Origin: Thermus neutrinimicus
GTDB taxonomy: Bacteria > Deinococcota > Deinococci > Deinococcales > Thermaceae
Reading direction: 5' to 3'
NCBI RefSeq assembly: GCF_022760955.1
Contig: NZ_JAKTNU010000003.1
Coordinates: 1-64,000 of the forward strand
DNA length: 64,000 nucleotides
Part shown: in pieces, positions 55,339-64,000 of the stretch
How the letters are laid out: each line of letters opens with the position of its first letter
How positions within the stretch are numbered: the stretch's first letter is position 1
Made by a program: the position numbers and the translations under genes
Notes under the pieces: generated by a model
What the model saw: the letters and a program-made list of their open reading frames with translations, nothing else
Databases searched by the model: none
What the model was told of the DNA's origin: nothing

Positions 55339-56612
55339 AGCTCCAGAATCCTTTCCAGGCCCACGCTCCTCGAGGCCTTGAGGTAGACCAGGTCCCCGGG
55401 CTGCACGCGCTCCTTGAGCCAGGCTATGGCCTCCTCGAGGCTCCCCACCGCTTCCCCCCCAAAGGAGGCCTGGGCCTTGGCGTAAGGGCCCAGGTACAGG
55501 GGCTTAAGGCCCAGCCGGGCTGCTTCCCCGGCCACCTCCAGGTGGAGCCTCAGGGCTTCCTCCCCCAGCTCCCGCATCTCCCCCAGGACCACCCACTTCC
55601 TGCCGGGTTGCAGGGCCAGCCAGGCCAGGCCCGCTTTCACCGAAAGGGGGTTGGCGTTGTAAGCGTCGTTCACGAACACCACCCCCTCCTTTTCCCAACG
55701 CTCCATCCGCCCCGGGGGAAGCGCCAGGTGGGCCAGCCGCTCGGCCACTTCCCTTGGGTTTAGGCCCAGCATCTCCGCCACCCCCAAGGCGGCCAGGGCG
55801 GCCAGGGCGGGGCCCATGCCGGGGTAGGGGATGCGCACCTCGAGGGCACCGTAGCGGAAGTGGCTTTCGTGAGGGAGAAGCCTGAGATCCTCCCCCCGGA
55901 AGGTGGCCTCCCCAAAGCCGTAGGTGGGTAGGCCCCGGCCCAGACCAAAGCGCCCCAACACCTCGGCTGCCTGCAGGCTTACCAGGGCCTGGGGGGCGGA
56001 TAACAGGCCGGCCTCCTCCTCCACCACTCCCTGGAGGCTACCGAAGGCTTCCAGGTGCTCCTCCCCTAAGGCGGTGAGCACCGCAAGGTGGGGCCTGGCC
56101 AGGCCCATGAGCTCCGCCATCTCCCCCACCCGGTCCACCCCGAGCTCCACCACGCAGCCCAGGGCCTGGGGATCCAGCCTGAGGAAAAAGCGGGCAAGAG
56201 GCGGGGCCGTGTTCTGGTTGCCGGGAGGAGCCGGGAACCCCAGGCCTTGGGCCAGGGCTTCCTTGGTGGTGGTTTTGCCCGAGCTGCCCCCCACCGCCAC
56301 CACCTGGCCGGGAAAGAGCTCCCGCAAGGCCCTTCCTAGGCGGAGGAGGGCTTGGGGAGTGTCCGCCACCTCCACCGTGGCGGGTCCGGGGCGGTCGGAG
56401 AGGACCAGGTGGGCCCCCTTGGCCCGGGCTTCCTCCGCATACTCCCGCCCATGGGCCCGTTTGCCCGGCAGGGCCACGAAGAGACTCCCGGGGGTGGTCT
56501 CGCGGCTATCCCAGTGGAGGTCGCGCACGGGTTTCCCCCCGGGGTGAAGCCTTCCCCCGATGGCCCTGGCCACCCACTCCGGCGTTACTTCCCTAACATG
56601 ATGAAGATACAC
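55326..56612 (-). CDS. murF: UDP-MurNAc-tripeptide-D-Ala-D-Ala ligase MurF
   Basis: Mur ligase of 428 residues adding D-Ala-D-Ala. N-terminal DLHWDSRETTPGSLFVALPG, ATP motif VGGSSGKTTTKEAL, ENQNTAPP-type GNQNTAPPLARFFL, VELGVDRVGEMAEL, and FVNDAYNANPLSVKAGL. The start is uncertain: no ATG lies at the expected N-terminus. GTG at 56612 (7 nt after the ftsI stop) is preferred; ATG at 56636 inside ftsI would add eight residues. Confidence 0.92.
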   Translation of the reverse strand: MYLHHVREVTPEWVARAIGGRLHPGGKPVRDLHWDSRETTPGSLFVALPGKRAHGREYAEEARAKGAHLVLSDRPGPATVEVADTPQALLRLGRALRELFPGQVVAVGGSSGKTTTKEALAQGLGFPAPPGNQNTAPPLARFFLRLDPQALGCVVELGVDRVGEMAELMGLARPHLAVLTALGEEHLEAFGSLQGVVEEEAGLLSAPQALVSLQAAEVLGRFGLGRGLPTYGFGEATFRGEDLRLLPHESHFRYGALEVRIPYPGMGPALAALAALGVAEMLGLNPREVAERLAHLALPPGRMERWEKEGVVFVNDAYNANPLSVKAGLAWLALQPGRKWVVLGEMRELGEEALRLHLEVAGEAARLGLKPLYLGPYAKAQASFGGEAVGSLEEAIAWLKERVQPGDLVYLKASRSVGLERILELWDA

Positions 56613-56619
56613 AAGCCAC

Positions 56620-57939
56620 TCACCACCCTTCAGCATAGGGGGGTACGCCGCGGTACGCCAAGAGCCCGGCGGCCACCTCCCGGAAGATGGGGGCGGCCAC
56701 CTGGCTGCCGTGGATCTCCCCTTTGGGATGGTGGACGGCCACCACCACGGTGTAAAGGGGCTCGTCCCCGGGCACGAAGCCGGCAAACCAAGCGGTGAAC
56801 ACCTCCTGGGAGTATCTCCCGTTCACCACCACCTGGGCGGTTCCCGTCTTGCCCGCCAAGGGGTACCCCGGCAGGGAGGCACGGGGAGCAAGGCCTTCTT
56901 GCAGGGCCTGGCGGATGGCCTTGGCGGTGGCGGGGGAGAAGACCCGCTTGGGCTCGCCTTCCTGCTGGACGAAGAGCCTGGGCGGGCGGTAGAGGCCATC
57001 CACCAGGGTGTGGAAGGCGGCGGTGAGGTGCAGGGGGGTGATGAGAAAACCTTGGCCGAAGGTATGGTTGGCGTAGGCGGCGCGGCTCCAGGTTTGGGGA
57101 GGGGTAACTATGGGGCTAGCCACCCTTACCCCAGGCAACGGGCTTTGGTCAGTGAGGTGTAGCCGTTCCATATACTGGTGGAACACCAGCTGGGGCAGTG
57201 CCTCAGCCAGCAGGCTGATGCCCACGTTGGAGGAGTAACGAAGCACCTCGGCCAGGGTGAGGACAGGGGGGTGGGGAAGGGCGTCCCGGATGGTCCATCC
57301 ATCCACCACCCGGCGCATGGGGGCTTCCACGCGGGTGGAGAGGCTGGCTGCCCCTTCCTCCAGGAGCATGGCAGCGGTGAGGGCCTTCATGGTGGAGCCG
57401 GGCTCCAGGGGTACCAGAAAGGCGTGGTTCCGCCAGGAGATGTCGCGGTTGGGATCCCCCCTGGGGGCCAGGGGATCGAAGGCTGGCCCGTTGGCCACGG
57501 CCCTGAGGTTGCCTTCCCGGTCCATGACCAGCAGGGCGCCAAAGGCTCCCCGGCTACGGGCCAGGCCCTCCCAGAGTGCCTTCTCCGCCATGGCCTGGAT
57601 CCAGGGGTCCAGGGTGAGGGTAAAGGAGCGGCCCGCCTCGAGGGCCCCGTTCAGATCCCGCTCCAGCCCCTCAAGCCCCTTCCCCGAGCCCCGTTCCCCA
57701 AAACCCAAGAGCTGGCTCGCGCTCTTTCCCAGGGGGTAGTAGCGCCCTCCCTTGAGATCCAGGGCCAAGGGGGTGCCGTCCTGGGCGTATAGGCTGCCTC
57801 GAGGGGGGGCAGGGGGAGGCGGAGGAGGGGCAAACCTCGGAGGGCGGTTGATCAGGCTGTAAAGCCCTAGGGCGAAGAGGAGCGCCCAGAGGGCGAAGCC
57901 TAGAAACACCCAGGAGACCCGGCTTACCCCTACGGTCAA
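56620..57939 (-). CDS. ftsI: Septal transpeptidase FtsI (class B PBP), short form
   Basis: Class B penicillin-binding protein of 439 residues. One N-terminal helix (WVFLGFALWALLFALGLYSL), a proline-rich stretch (FAPPPPPPAPPRG), then a shortened linker domain and the transpeptidase with PGSTMK (nucleophile Ser), YSSN (SxN) and KTGTAQ. E. coli FtsI has 588 residues; much of the N-terminal pedestal domain is missing here. The TTG at 57939 overlaps the ftsL stop as TTGA and is eight bases after GGGGAGG, better than the GTG at 57948. Confidence 0.9.
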   Translation of the reverse strand: MTVGVSRVSWVFLGFALWALLFALGLYSLINRPPRFAPPPPPPAPPRGSLYAQDGTPLALDLKGGRYYPLGKSASQLLGFGERGSGKGLEGLERDLNGALEAGRSFTLTLDPWIQAMAEKALWEGLARSRGAFGALLVMDREGNLRAVANGPAFDPLAPRGDPNRDISWRNHAFLVPLEPGSTMKALTAAMLLEEGAASLSTRVEAPMRRVVDGWTIRDALPHPPVLTLAEVLRYSSNVGISLLAEALPQLVFHQYMERLHLTDQSPLPGVRVASPIVTPPQTWSRAAYANHTFGQGFLITPLHLTAAFHTLVDGLYRPPRLFVQQEGEPKRVFSPATAKAIRQALQEGLAPRASLPGYPLAGKTGTAQVVVNGRYSQEVFTAWFAGFVPGDEPLYTVVVAVHHPKGEIHGSQVAAPIFREVAAGLLAYRGVPPYAEGW

Positions 57940-58198
57940 GGCGCCCACCTCCCCTGGCTCATGGGCACGAAGCCCTGTTCCTTGGCCCAGGAAAGCACCC
58001 GGTGGGGCTGGGTGGCCTGCCAGCCTTCCTTGAGCAGGGCCTCCTCCTGGGCTTTTAACCTGGCGAGTTCCTCTCCCATCTCGGCCTGATGGGCCTTTTC
58101 CATCTGGTTGCGGTGGCCCACGGCAAAGACCAAAAGGAGGGCTAGGAGGTAGAGGAGGCCGAAGCGGAGGGCTGCCCTCAGACTTCCTTGGCGGTGCA

Positions 58199-58199
<1 letters not shown>
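57936..58199 (-). CDS. ftsL: FtsL-like cell division protein
   Basis: Bitopic protein of 87 residues: a short basic N-terminus, one helix (LLYLLALLLVFAVGH), and a periplasmic coiled-coil (MEKAHQAEMGEELARLKAQE). Position between rsmH and ftsI and this architecture identify FtsL, whose sequence is poorly conserved; it scaffolds FtsQ, FtsW and FtsI. The ATG overlaps the rsmH stop by one base (TGATG). Confidence 0.82.
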
Positions 58200-59065
<866 letters not shown>

Positions 59066-59500
59066 CTATCCAATGAGCCCCTTGAGGGCCTCGGGGGCCG
59101 GGGGGTTTTGCATGATTTCCTCGATGGTCTTCCACCAGCGTTCCAGGCTCCAAATCTCCAGCCTTCCCGGGGCACCGGCGATCACCACTTCGCCGCCTTC
59201 CTGGAGGCCAGCGAACTGGCGGAGCGGCGGGGGAATCAGGACCCGGGAGGCGTTGTCCATGCGGGTTTTGTGGGCTCCGGAATAGAAGAAGCGCACAAAG
59301 GCCCGGGCTTGGGCGTCGGTGAGGGGGAGGTTCACCAGCTGTTCCTCAATCTTGCGCCAGCGGTCCGAGGGGAAGACATAGAGGCAGCCCTCCATTCCCC
59401 GGGTGAGCACCAGGCCGTCCTCGAGGAAGTCCCGGAAGGGGCCGGGGATCACCACCCGCCCCTTGTCGTCCAGGCTGTACTGGTACTCGCCGAAGGGCAT
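59066..59500 (-). CDS. mraZ: Transcriptional regulator MraZ
   Basis: Protein of 144 residues built of two AbrB-like swapped-hairpin repeats, each with a DKGRVVIPGPFRD-type and ASRVLIPPPLRQFAG-type core. MraZ forms rings and binds repeated GTGGG-type boxes to control its own operon. Such boxes are seen just upstream. First gene of the dcw cluster. Confidence 0.96.
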   Translation of the reverse strand: MPFGEYQYSLDDKGRVVIPGPFRDFLEDGLVLTRGMEGCLYVFPSDRWRKIEEQLVNLPLTDAQARAFVRFFYSGAHKTRMDNASRVLIPPPLRQFAGLQEGGEVVIAGAPGRLEIWSLERWWKTIEEIMQNPPAPEALKGLIG

Positions 59501-59647
59501 TTCCCACCTGGTCCCACCCTCTGGGGCTGGCCGGGCTTGGGCGTCCGGTTAGGAGCCTTACCCACAGAGGGGTTCTTGCCAAGGAGTATATCACGGATTC
59601 CCCACAGTTTTCCACTAGCTCCCACTTATGTCCCACTTTCTTCCCAC
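59501..59647 (-). promoter_or_regulatory. mraZ promoter with MraZ-box-like repeats
   Basis: TATACT (59590-59585, minus) is the likely -10. Upstream, five GTGG(G)-type repeats (plus-strand CCCAC or TCCAC at 59601, 59611, 59621, 59632 and 59643) follow each other at 10-11 bp. Two more (CCCAC at 59503 and 59513, 10 bp apart) sit just before the mraZ ATG. MraZ proteins bind such tandem boxes in other bacteria, so autoregulation of the dcw cluster is inferred. Confidence 0.7.
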
Positions 59648-59657
59648 CCTCGAGGCA

Positions 59658-59685
59658 AAGAAAAACCCCAAGCCGAAGCTTGGGG
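59658..59685 (-). terminator. rnpB intrinsic terminator
   Basis: Minus-strand 8-bp perfect stem CCCCAAGC/GCTTGGGG closed by a TTCG tetraloop and followed by TTTTT and TTT. It starts two bases after the RNase P RNA 3' end. Confidence 0.92.
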
Positions 59686-59686
59686 A

Positions 59687-60058
59687 GCCCCAGGACAGGG
59701 CGTAAGCCGGGTTCTGTTTTCGGCGGTCATCTCTCTGGGACCGGCGTCGCCGCCGGCCTCAAGCGGCCCATCCCAGGGGTTGTGACGGGCCGGGCAAGCC
59801 CTTCCCCTCTACTGGGCCTTGCACCGGGTGGGGTTTGCCGTGCCGCCCCTGTTTCCAGGAGGCGCGGTGGGCTCTTACCCCACCGTTTCACCCTTGCCCG
59901 CACCAGGTCTCGCCTGGCCGCTGGCGGTCTTTTCTCTGTGGCACTTTCCGTCGGGTTACCCCGCCCAGCCGTTAGCTGGCACCCTGCCCTATGGTGCCCG
60001 GACTTTCCTCGCCTGGGAGGATCGGCCCCCGGGCGCGACCGCCCCCCTTTCCTGGGGC
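59687..60058 (-). ncRNA. rnpB: RNase P RNA (bacterial type A)
   Basis: On the minus strand the conserved GAGGAAAGTCCGGGC (P3/P4-CR I region) lies near the 5' end, with GGGGTAAGAGCCCACCGCG, GGAAACAGGGGCGGCACGGC and, near the 3' end, ACAGAACCCGGCTTACGCC. The terminal helix pairs GCCCCAGGA at the 5' end (60058-60050) with TCCTGGGGC at the 3' end (59695-59687), which sets the boundaries of this ~372-nt catalytic RNA. It matures tRNA 5' ends. A promoter and a terminator flank it. Confidence 0.96.
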
Positions 60059-60065
60059 ATCCTTT

Positions 60066-60094
60066 ATTCTAGCTCAGCCAGGGGTTAAAGTGAA
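60066..60094 (-). promoter_or_regulatory. rnpB promoter
   Basis: TTCACT (60094-60089) and TAGAAT (60071-60066) with a 17-bp spacer on the minus strand place the start of transcription at about 60059, the predicted 5' end of RNase P RNA. Confidence 0.75.
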
Positions 60095-60097
60095 GGT

Positions 60098-60280
60098 GTG
60101 AAGCTTCCCTGGTATCTGCCCCTTCTCCTCCTCTTGTTGGCCCTGGTGGGGCTTGGGGTTTTGGGGATTCTCTGGCTCCTGGCGGTCTTAGGCCTGGGGA
60201 TAGGGCTGTTCTGGGTGGCCTGGGAGCGGCTACGCCGCCGCCTCTTTGGTCCCAGGTGGCGCCGCTTACCCCCGCCTTGA
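60098..60280 (+). CDS. Small hydrophobic protein of unknown function
   Basis: Sixty residues, almost entirely one or two hydrophobic segments (LPLLLLLLALVGLGVLGILW, LAVLGLGIGLFWVAW) ending in a basic tail (RLRRRLFGPRWRRLPPP). GTG start after AAGGT. It is divergent from rnpB and ends 80 bp before rpmE. It could be a real small membrane protein with positive-inside tail; no family recognised. Confidence 0.5.
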   Translation: MKLPWYLPLLLLLLALVGLGVLGILWLLAVLGLGIGLFWVAWERLRRRLFGPRWRRLPPP

Positions 60281-60282
60281 GG

Positions 60283-60354
60283 TTGCGGGATGGCCCTAGG
60301 CCCTGGTAGAGTGGGAGATGGTTTTGCGCACGGCCAAGACCGTGCGAAAGGAGG
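60283..60354 (+). promoter_or_regulatory. rpmE promoter and leader hairpin
   Basis: TTGCGG (60283-60288) and TAGAGT (60307-60312) with an 18-bp spacer. In the leader a 7-bp stem CGCACGG/CCGTGCG (60327-60346, 6-base loop) directly precedes the ribosome site AAAGGAGG. Such a structure could allow L31 to control its own translation, but this is inferred. Confidence 0.5.
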
Positions 60355-60360
60355 CGAAAC

Positions 60361-60576
60361 GTGAAGGAAGGCATCCATCCCAAGCTGGTTCCCGCCCGCA
60401 TCATCTGCGGTTGCGGCAACGTCATCCACACCTATTCCACCCGTCCGGAGATCCACGTGGAAGTTTGCAGCAACTGCCACCCCTTCTACACGGGGCAGCA
60501 GCGCTTCGTGGACACGGAAGGCCGGGTGGAACGCTTCCAGCGCCGCTACGGAGACTCCTACCGCAAGGGGCGATAG
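60361..60576 (+). CDS. rpmE: Ribosomal protein bL31 (zinc form)
   Basis: Protein of 71 residues of the 50S subunit. Zn ligands C16, C18, C36 and C39 (CGCGN and [10 protein letters not shown]) mark the zinc-containing C+ form. Typical start [22 protein letters not shown] start, 6 bp after AAAGGAGG. It is followed by a strong terminator, so it is monocistronic. Confidence 0.97.
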   Translation: MKEGIHPKLVPARIICGCGNVIHTYSTRPEIHVEVCSNCHPFYTGQQRFVDTEGRVERFQRRYGDSYRKGR

Positions 60577-60591
60577 GAGTCTAGGAGGTGG

Positions 60592-60626
60592 GGCGAGGCC
60601 GTGTGGGCCTCGCCTCTTCCTTTTGT
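60592..60626 (+). terminator. rpmE terminator
   Basis: Perfect 8-bp stem GGCGAGGC (60592-60599) / GCCTCGCC (60607-60614) followed by TCTTCCTTTTG. Confidence 0.88.
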
Positions 60627-60883
60627 GGCCACAGGAAAGGGGCTTTTCCTCCGTCTCACCTCCACGGGGAGGTGGGCTAGCGGGTTTTCTGGGGCCCCCT
60701 CTTCTCCCAAAGGGGCCAGGTGTTCCTCCAGCCCCAAGGCTTCGGCCGGGGTCTCGTCCCGGGACAAGGCCAGGTGGGGCCGGGCCTCCCCGCCAAAGCC
60801 CTTCTCCAGGTTTCCGGAACCCCCCTCCAGGGCTATTCCGGTTTGCGGCAGGCATAGGGCCCTTAGGTAGAATCCGGGGCAGG
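60627..60883 (+). other. Noncoding stretch with tdk promoter
   Basis: Apart from the rpmE terminator before it, I see no gene in this gap. Near its end TAGAAT (60868-60873) is a convincing -10, with TTGCGG (60843-60848) as a weak -35 at 19 bp. Transcription would begin at about 60880, only a few bases before the tdk ATG. Confidence 0.55.
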
Positions 60884-61462
60884 ATGCCTCCGGTACTGCA
60901 CCGCCAAGGTTGGATTGAGGTTATTACCGGGCCCATGTTCTCCGGCAAGAGCGAGGAGCTCATCCGCAGGGTCAAGCGGGCCCTCATCGCCCGGCAGCGG
61001 GTGTTGGTGTTTAAGCCCAGGCTGGACACCCGCTACCACGAAAGCCAGGTGGTGAGCCACGACGGCCAACAGGTGGAGGCGATTCCCATAGCCCACGCCC
61101 GGGAGATAGAGGCCCGCTTGCGCCCTTTGCCCCAGGTGGTGGCGGTGGACGAGGTCCAGTTTCTGGACACAGGCCTTCTGCCCTTGGCGGAAGGCTTAGC
61201 CCGCCAGGGGGTACGGGTGATCCTGGCGGGGCTGGATTTGGACTTCCGGGGTGAGCCCTTCGGCCTCATGCCCGAGCTCTTGGCCCGGGCGGAGTTCGTG
61301 GAGAAGCTTACCGCCATCTGCGCCCAGTGCGGAGCCCCCGCCACCCGCACCCAGCGCTTGGTAAACGGACAGCCTGCCCGTTACACGGACCCCATCATCC
61401 TGGTGGGGGCCAAGGAGCACTACGAGCCCCGCTGCCGGGCCTGCCACCAGGTTCTTTACTGA
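60884..61462 (+). CDS. tdk: Thymidine kinase
   Basis: Type II thymidine kinase of 192 residues. P-loop [22 protein letters not shown] (Walker B), [12 protein letters not shown], and the lasso/zinc cysteines CAQC and CRAC with the thymidine-binding AKEHYEPRC. It phosphorylates thymidine for dTTP salvage. ATG at 60884 is close to the predicted transcription start; the longer upstream frame lacks homology. Converges on the Hsp20-like gene with a 7-bp overlap. Confidence 0.95.
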   Translation: MPPVLHRQGWIEVITGPMFSGKSEELIRRVKRALIARQRVLVFKPRLDTRYHESQVVSHDGQQVEAIPIAHAREIEARLRPLPQVVAVDEVQFLDTGLLPLAEGLARQGVRVILAGLDLDFRGEPFGLMPELLARAEFVEKLTAICAQCGAPATRTQRLVNGQPARYTDPIILVGAKEHYEPRCRACHQVLY

Positions 61463-61863
61463 GATAGGGGTAAAGAGGTGCCCTTCCGCTTCTTGAAGCG
61501 CACCTCCAGCACCCCCTGGCGGAGGCTGGCCTGGGCGGTGCCCTCCTCTATGGGGCCGGGTAGGTCCAGGGTGCGACGAAAGGTGCCCATGGGCCGTTCC
61601 TCCAGAAGATAGACCCCGGGCAAGGGGTGGCGCACCCCGGCCAAGGTGATGCGGCTTCCCTCCTCCAAAAGCTCCAGGTCCTCGGGGCGCACCCCGGGAA
61701 GGTCCACCAGGAGGACGTAGTGATCCTCGTCCTCGAGGAGGTCCACCTTGGGGGTCCAGGCGGCGGGTTCCTCCCCCGTGAGCTGGTAGGCCAGCTCGGC
61801 GATGCGCTCCTGTAGCTCTTTCAGCTTGCGCAGGGTCTCCAGGCGGTCTAGGCGCTCCAGCAT
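61456..61863 (-). CDS. Hsp20/alpha-crystallin-like small heat shock protein
   Basis: Protein of 135 residues: an N-terminal helical part with heptads ([20 protein letters not shown]), then an alpha-crystallin domain ([44 protein letters not shown]). Binds unfolding proteins without ATP. The C-terminal tail ends GTSLPLSQ and lacks a clear IxI motif, so higher oligomer formation may differ. TATGCT lies six bases before the ATG (leaderless). It is divergent from miaA, only 18 bp apart. Confidence 0.85.
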   Translation of the reverse strand: MLERLDRLETLRKLKELQERIAELAYQLTGEEPAAWTPKVDLLEDEDHYVLLVDLPGVRPEDLELLEEGSRITLAGVRHPLPGVYLLEERPMGTFRRTLDLPGPIEEGTAQASLRQGVLEVRFKKRKGTSLPLSQ

Positions 61864-61881
61864 GCCCTTAGCATAAAGGAT
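61864..61881. promoter_or_regulatory. Shared -10 region of divergent hsp20-like and miaA genes
   Basis: TATGCT (61875-61870, minus) and TAGCAT (61869-61874, plus) overlap. Each lies six or seven bases before its start codon (ATG 61863 and GTG 61882), as in leaderless Thermus genes. The -35 regions would lie inside the opposite coding sequences. Confidence 0.5.
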
Positions 61882-62790
61882 GTGGAGGCGATCCCGGTCC
61901 TGGCGGGCCCCACGGGGAGCGGAAAGACCCTCCTGGCCTTGAGGCTTGGGGAGGAGCTTCCCCTCGAGGTGGTTTCCGCCGATGCCACCATGGTCTACCG
62001 GGGCCTGGACATAGGCACCGACAAGCCCAGCCCAGAGGAGAGGCAGAGGGTTCCCCACCACCTGGTGGACGTCCTGGAGCCCTCGGAGGCCTTGAGCGTG
62101 GTGCGCTGGGTGGAGCTGGCGGAGGCGGCCATCGCCGATACCCTGGCCCGGGGAAGGGTACCCTTGGTGGTGGGGGGGACAGGGTACTACATCCGGGCTC
62201 TTTCCCAGGGGCTTCCCACCCTGCCCCCGCCTGATCCGAGGGTCCAAGAGGCGCTTTGGCGGGAGCTTGCGGAAAGGGGTATTGAGGCCTTGGTGGCGGA
62301 GCTTTCCCGGGTTAGCCCGGAGGATGCCCTGCGGGTGGATGGGAACCCGAGGCGGCTGGTGCGCGCCTTGGAGGTTCTCCGGCGCACCGGCCTGCCCCCT
62401 GCCCGCTTTCCCCCACGCCCGCCCCGCTTCGCCTTCAAGAAGCTGGTCCTCTGGCCCGAGCGCAGTTGGCTTTTCCCCAAGCTGGAGGAAAGGGCAAAGC
62501 GCCAGTTCGCCCGGGGTCTGGTGGAGGAGGTGAGGGCCCTGGTGGCCCGGTACCCCGCCATGCCCACGGCGCTTCAGGCTATTGGTTACAAGGAGGTGGT
62601 GGGGTACTTGCAAGGAGCCTACAGCCTGGAGGAAGCCCTGGCCCGGGACATCCGGGCGGTTAAGGCCTACGCCAAGCGACAGTACACCTGGTTTCGCCAC
62701 GAGCCGGGGGACGTCACCTATTTGCCCAGGGGAGGGGAGGAGGGTTACCTGGGCTTTCGGGACTGGCTTAGCCTTCACTTCGGGCTATAG
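61882..62790 (+). CDS. miaA: tRNA dimethylallyltransferase
   Basis: Protein of 302 residues transferring dimethylallyl to N6 of A37 in UNN-reading tRNAs. P-loop [52 protein letters not shown], and [12 protein letters not shown]. The substrate DMAPP is the same pool used by the carotenoid pathway. GTG start at 61882. gatA follows 7 bp after the stop. Confidence 0.96.
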   Translation: MEAIPVLAGPTGSGKTLLALRLGEELPLEVVSADATMVYRGLDIGTDKPSPEERQRVPHHLVDVLEPSEALSVVRWVELAEAAIADTLARGRVPLVVGGTGYYIRALSQGLPTLPPPDPRVQEALWRELAERGIEALVAELSRVSPEDALRVDGNPRRLVRALEVLRRTGLPPARFPPRPPRFAFKKLVLWPERSWLFPKLEERAKRQFARGLVEEVRALVARYPAMPTALQAIGYKEVVGYLQGAYSLEEALARDIRAVKAYAKRQYTWFRHEPGDVTYLPRGGEEGYLGFRDWLSLHFGL

Positions 62791-62797
62791 TAGGGGC

Positions 62798-64000
62798 ATG
62801 TTGGCCCACGAGATCCGCGCCAAGGTGGCGCAAGGGGAGGTATCTCCCCTGGAGGTGGTCCAGATTTATCTGGAGCGGATCCGCTCCTTGGACCCAGGCC
62901 TCGGAGCCTTTCTCACGGTAAACCCAAGGGTGCTGGAGGAGGCCAGGTCCTTGGACCCTTCCCTCCCCCTTGCCGGCCTTCCCGTGGCCGTTAAGGACAA
63001 CATTGTCACCAAGGGAATCCCTACCACGGCGGGCAGCCGTCTTTTAGAAGGATTCCTGCCCCCTTATGAGGCCACGGCGGTGGCCCGGCTAAAGGCCCTG
63101 GGCGCCCTGGTCATAGGCAAGACCAACCTGGACGAGTTCGGGATGGGTTCCTCCACCGAGCACTCCGCCTTTTTTCCCAGCCGCAATCCCTTTGACCCCG
63201 CCCGGGTCCCCGGGGGGTCCAGCGGGGGAAGCGCGGTGGCGGTGGCGGCGGACCTGGCCCCTTTGGCCCTGGGCTCGGATACCGGGGGTAGCGTGCGCCA
63301 GCCTGCGGCCTTTTGTGGCATTTACGGCCTTAAGCCCACCTACGGCCGGGTAAGCCGGTTTGGCCTCATCGCCTACGCCTCGAGCCTGGACCAAATCGGC
63401 CCCATGGCCCGCTCGGTGCGGGACCTGGCCCTTCTCATGGACGCCATCTCCGGCCCCGACCCCTCCGACGCCACCAGCCTGGACCTGAGGCCCCGGTTCC
63501 AGGAGGCCTTGGAAGCCCCCCTGCCCTCCTTGCGGCTTGGGGTGGTGCGGGAGGCCCTTTCCGGGAATAGCCCTGGGGTGGAGGGGGCTTTGCAGGGGGC
63601 CCTGGAGACTTTCCAGAGGCTTGGTCTTGGGGTGAAGGAGGTGTCCTGGCCTTCCCTGCCCCTGGCCCTGAACGCCTACTACATCCTGGCCCCCGCGGAG
63701 GCCAGCTCCAACCTGGCCCGCTACGACGGGACCCTTTTCGGCTACCGGGCCGAGGGGGAGGAGCTATGGCGGGTGGTGGAGGAGACGCGGGCCCGGTTTG
63801 GTCTCGAGGTGAAGCGCCGCATCCTGGTGGGTACCTTCGTGCTCTCCAGCGGGTACTACGAGGCCTACTACGGCCGGGCCCAGGCCTTCCGCAGGCGGCT
63901 TAGGGCAGAGGCCCAAGCCCTCTTCCAGGAAGTGGACCTTCTCCTCCTCCCCACCACCCCTCATCCCGCCTTTCCCCTGGGAGGCAGGCCCGATCCCTTG
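62798..64000 (+). CDS. gatA: Glu-tRNAGln/Asp-tRNAAsn amidotransferase subunit A (partial)
   Basis: The first 401 codons are present; the gene runs past the window end. Amidase-signature triad: K66 (AVKDNI), cis-S141 and nucleophile S165 (GGSSGGSA and [10 protein letters not shown]). GatA hydrolyses glutamine and passes ammonia to GatB for transamidation of mischarged tRNA. The ATG at 62798 follows AGGGG, 7 bp after the miaA stop, so they are co-transcribed. Confidence 0.95.
   Translation, partial: MLAHEIRAKVAQGEVSPLEVVQIYLERIRSLDPGLGAFLTVNPRVLEEARSLDPSLPLAGLPVAVKDNIVTKGIPTTAGSRLLEGFLPPYEATAVARLKALGALVIGKTNLDEFGMGSSTEHSAFFPSRNPFDPARVPGGSSGGSAVAVAADLAPLALGSDTGGSVRQPAAFCGIYGLKPTYGRVSRFGLIAYASSLDQIGPMARSVRDLALLMDAISGPDPSDATSLDLRPRFQEALEAPLPSLRLGVVREALSGNSPGVEGALQGALETFQRLGLGVKEVSWPSLPLALNAYYILAPAEASSNLARYDGTLFGYRAEGEELWRVVEETRARFGLEVKRRILVGTFVLSSGYYEAYYGRAQAFRRRLRAEAQALFQEVDLLLLPTTPHPAFPLGGRPDPL

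Noticed and set aside
60558-60767. Minus-strand frame in the rpmE-tdk gap
   Set aside because: It crosses the rpmE terminator, has no ribosome site and no recognisable feature.

Overview
The window looks like a Thermus genome segment. The DNA is very GC-rich, with many GTG and TTG starts, ATGA-type gene overlaps and several apparently leaderless genes. It also carries Thermus hallmark genes: CYP175A1-type carotene hydroxylase, the B12-photoreceptor repressor CarH/LitR with LdrP, and a glucose/galactose-binding protein very close to the T. thermophilus one. The species cannot be told from the sequence alone.

Left part (1-13 kb). An ornithine-cyclodeaminase-family gene converges on a decayed quinone oxidoreductase. 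A ROK regulator then heads a glucose-type ABC operon on the minus strand, with a promoter/operator and an intergenic attenuator but no ATPase gene. A cobalamin riboswitch with an intrinsic terminator controls btuFCD plus an uncharacterised gene. A FabG-like reductase and a serine hydrolase follow, behind a promoter that overlaps a TetR-type palindrome. DtxR-family, DUF72 and ArsR genes lie on the minus strand.

Middle (13-44 kb). aioBA encodes arsenite oxidase and is divergent from the arsR gene. Next is a DUF523/DUF1722 gene, then a light-controlled carotenoid block: fni, crtI, GT2, plsC, lycopene cyclase, CYP175A1, phrB and crtB, divergent from carH-ldrP. Together these could make IPP-derived phytoene, lycopene, beta-carotene and zeaxanthin, then glycosylate and acylate it (thermozeaxanthin). 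A YeeE/YedE transporter is followed by a respiratory molybdoenzyme operon: a four-cluster FeS protein, a tetrathionate-reductase-like catalytic subunit, two paralogous four-helix membrane proteins and a DOMON protein. A divergent two-component system with an intergenic palindrome probably regulates it. This operon is the most novel-looking part of the window because it has no NrfD/TtrC-type anchor. uvsE, YceI, flavin-reductase, SDR, FAD-oxidoreductase, hydrolase and methyltransferase genes follow.

Right part (44-64 kb). A compact minus-strand dcw (division and cell wall) cluster runs mraZ-rsmH-ftsL-ftsI-murF-lipoprotein-mraY-murD-ftsW-murG-murC-murB-ftsQ-ftsA-ftsZ-ruvC, with an array of MraZ-box-like repeats upstream and no murE or ddl. 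The RNase P RNA gene lies upstream of it on the same strand. Beyond that are rpmE, tdk, an Hsp20-like gene, miaA and the first 401 codons of gatA, which runs off the window end. I see no tRNA, CRISPR array, insertion sequence or prophage.
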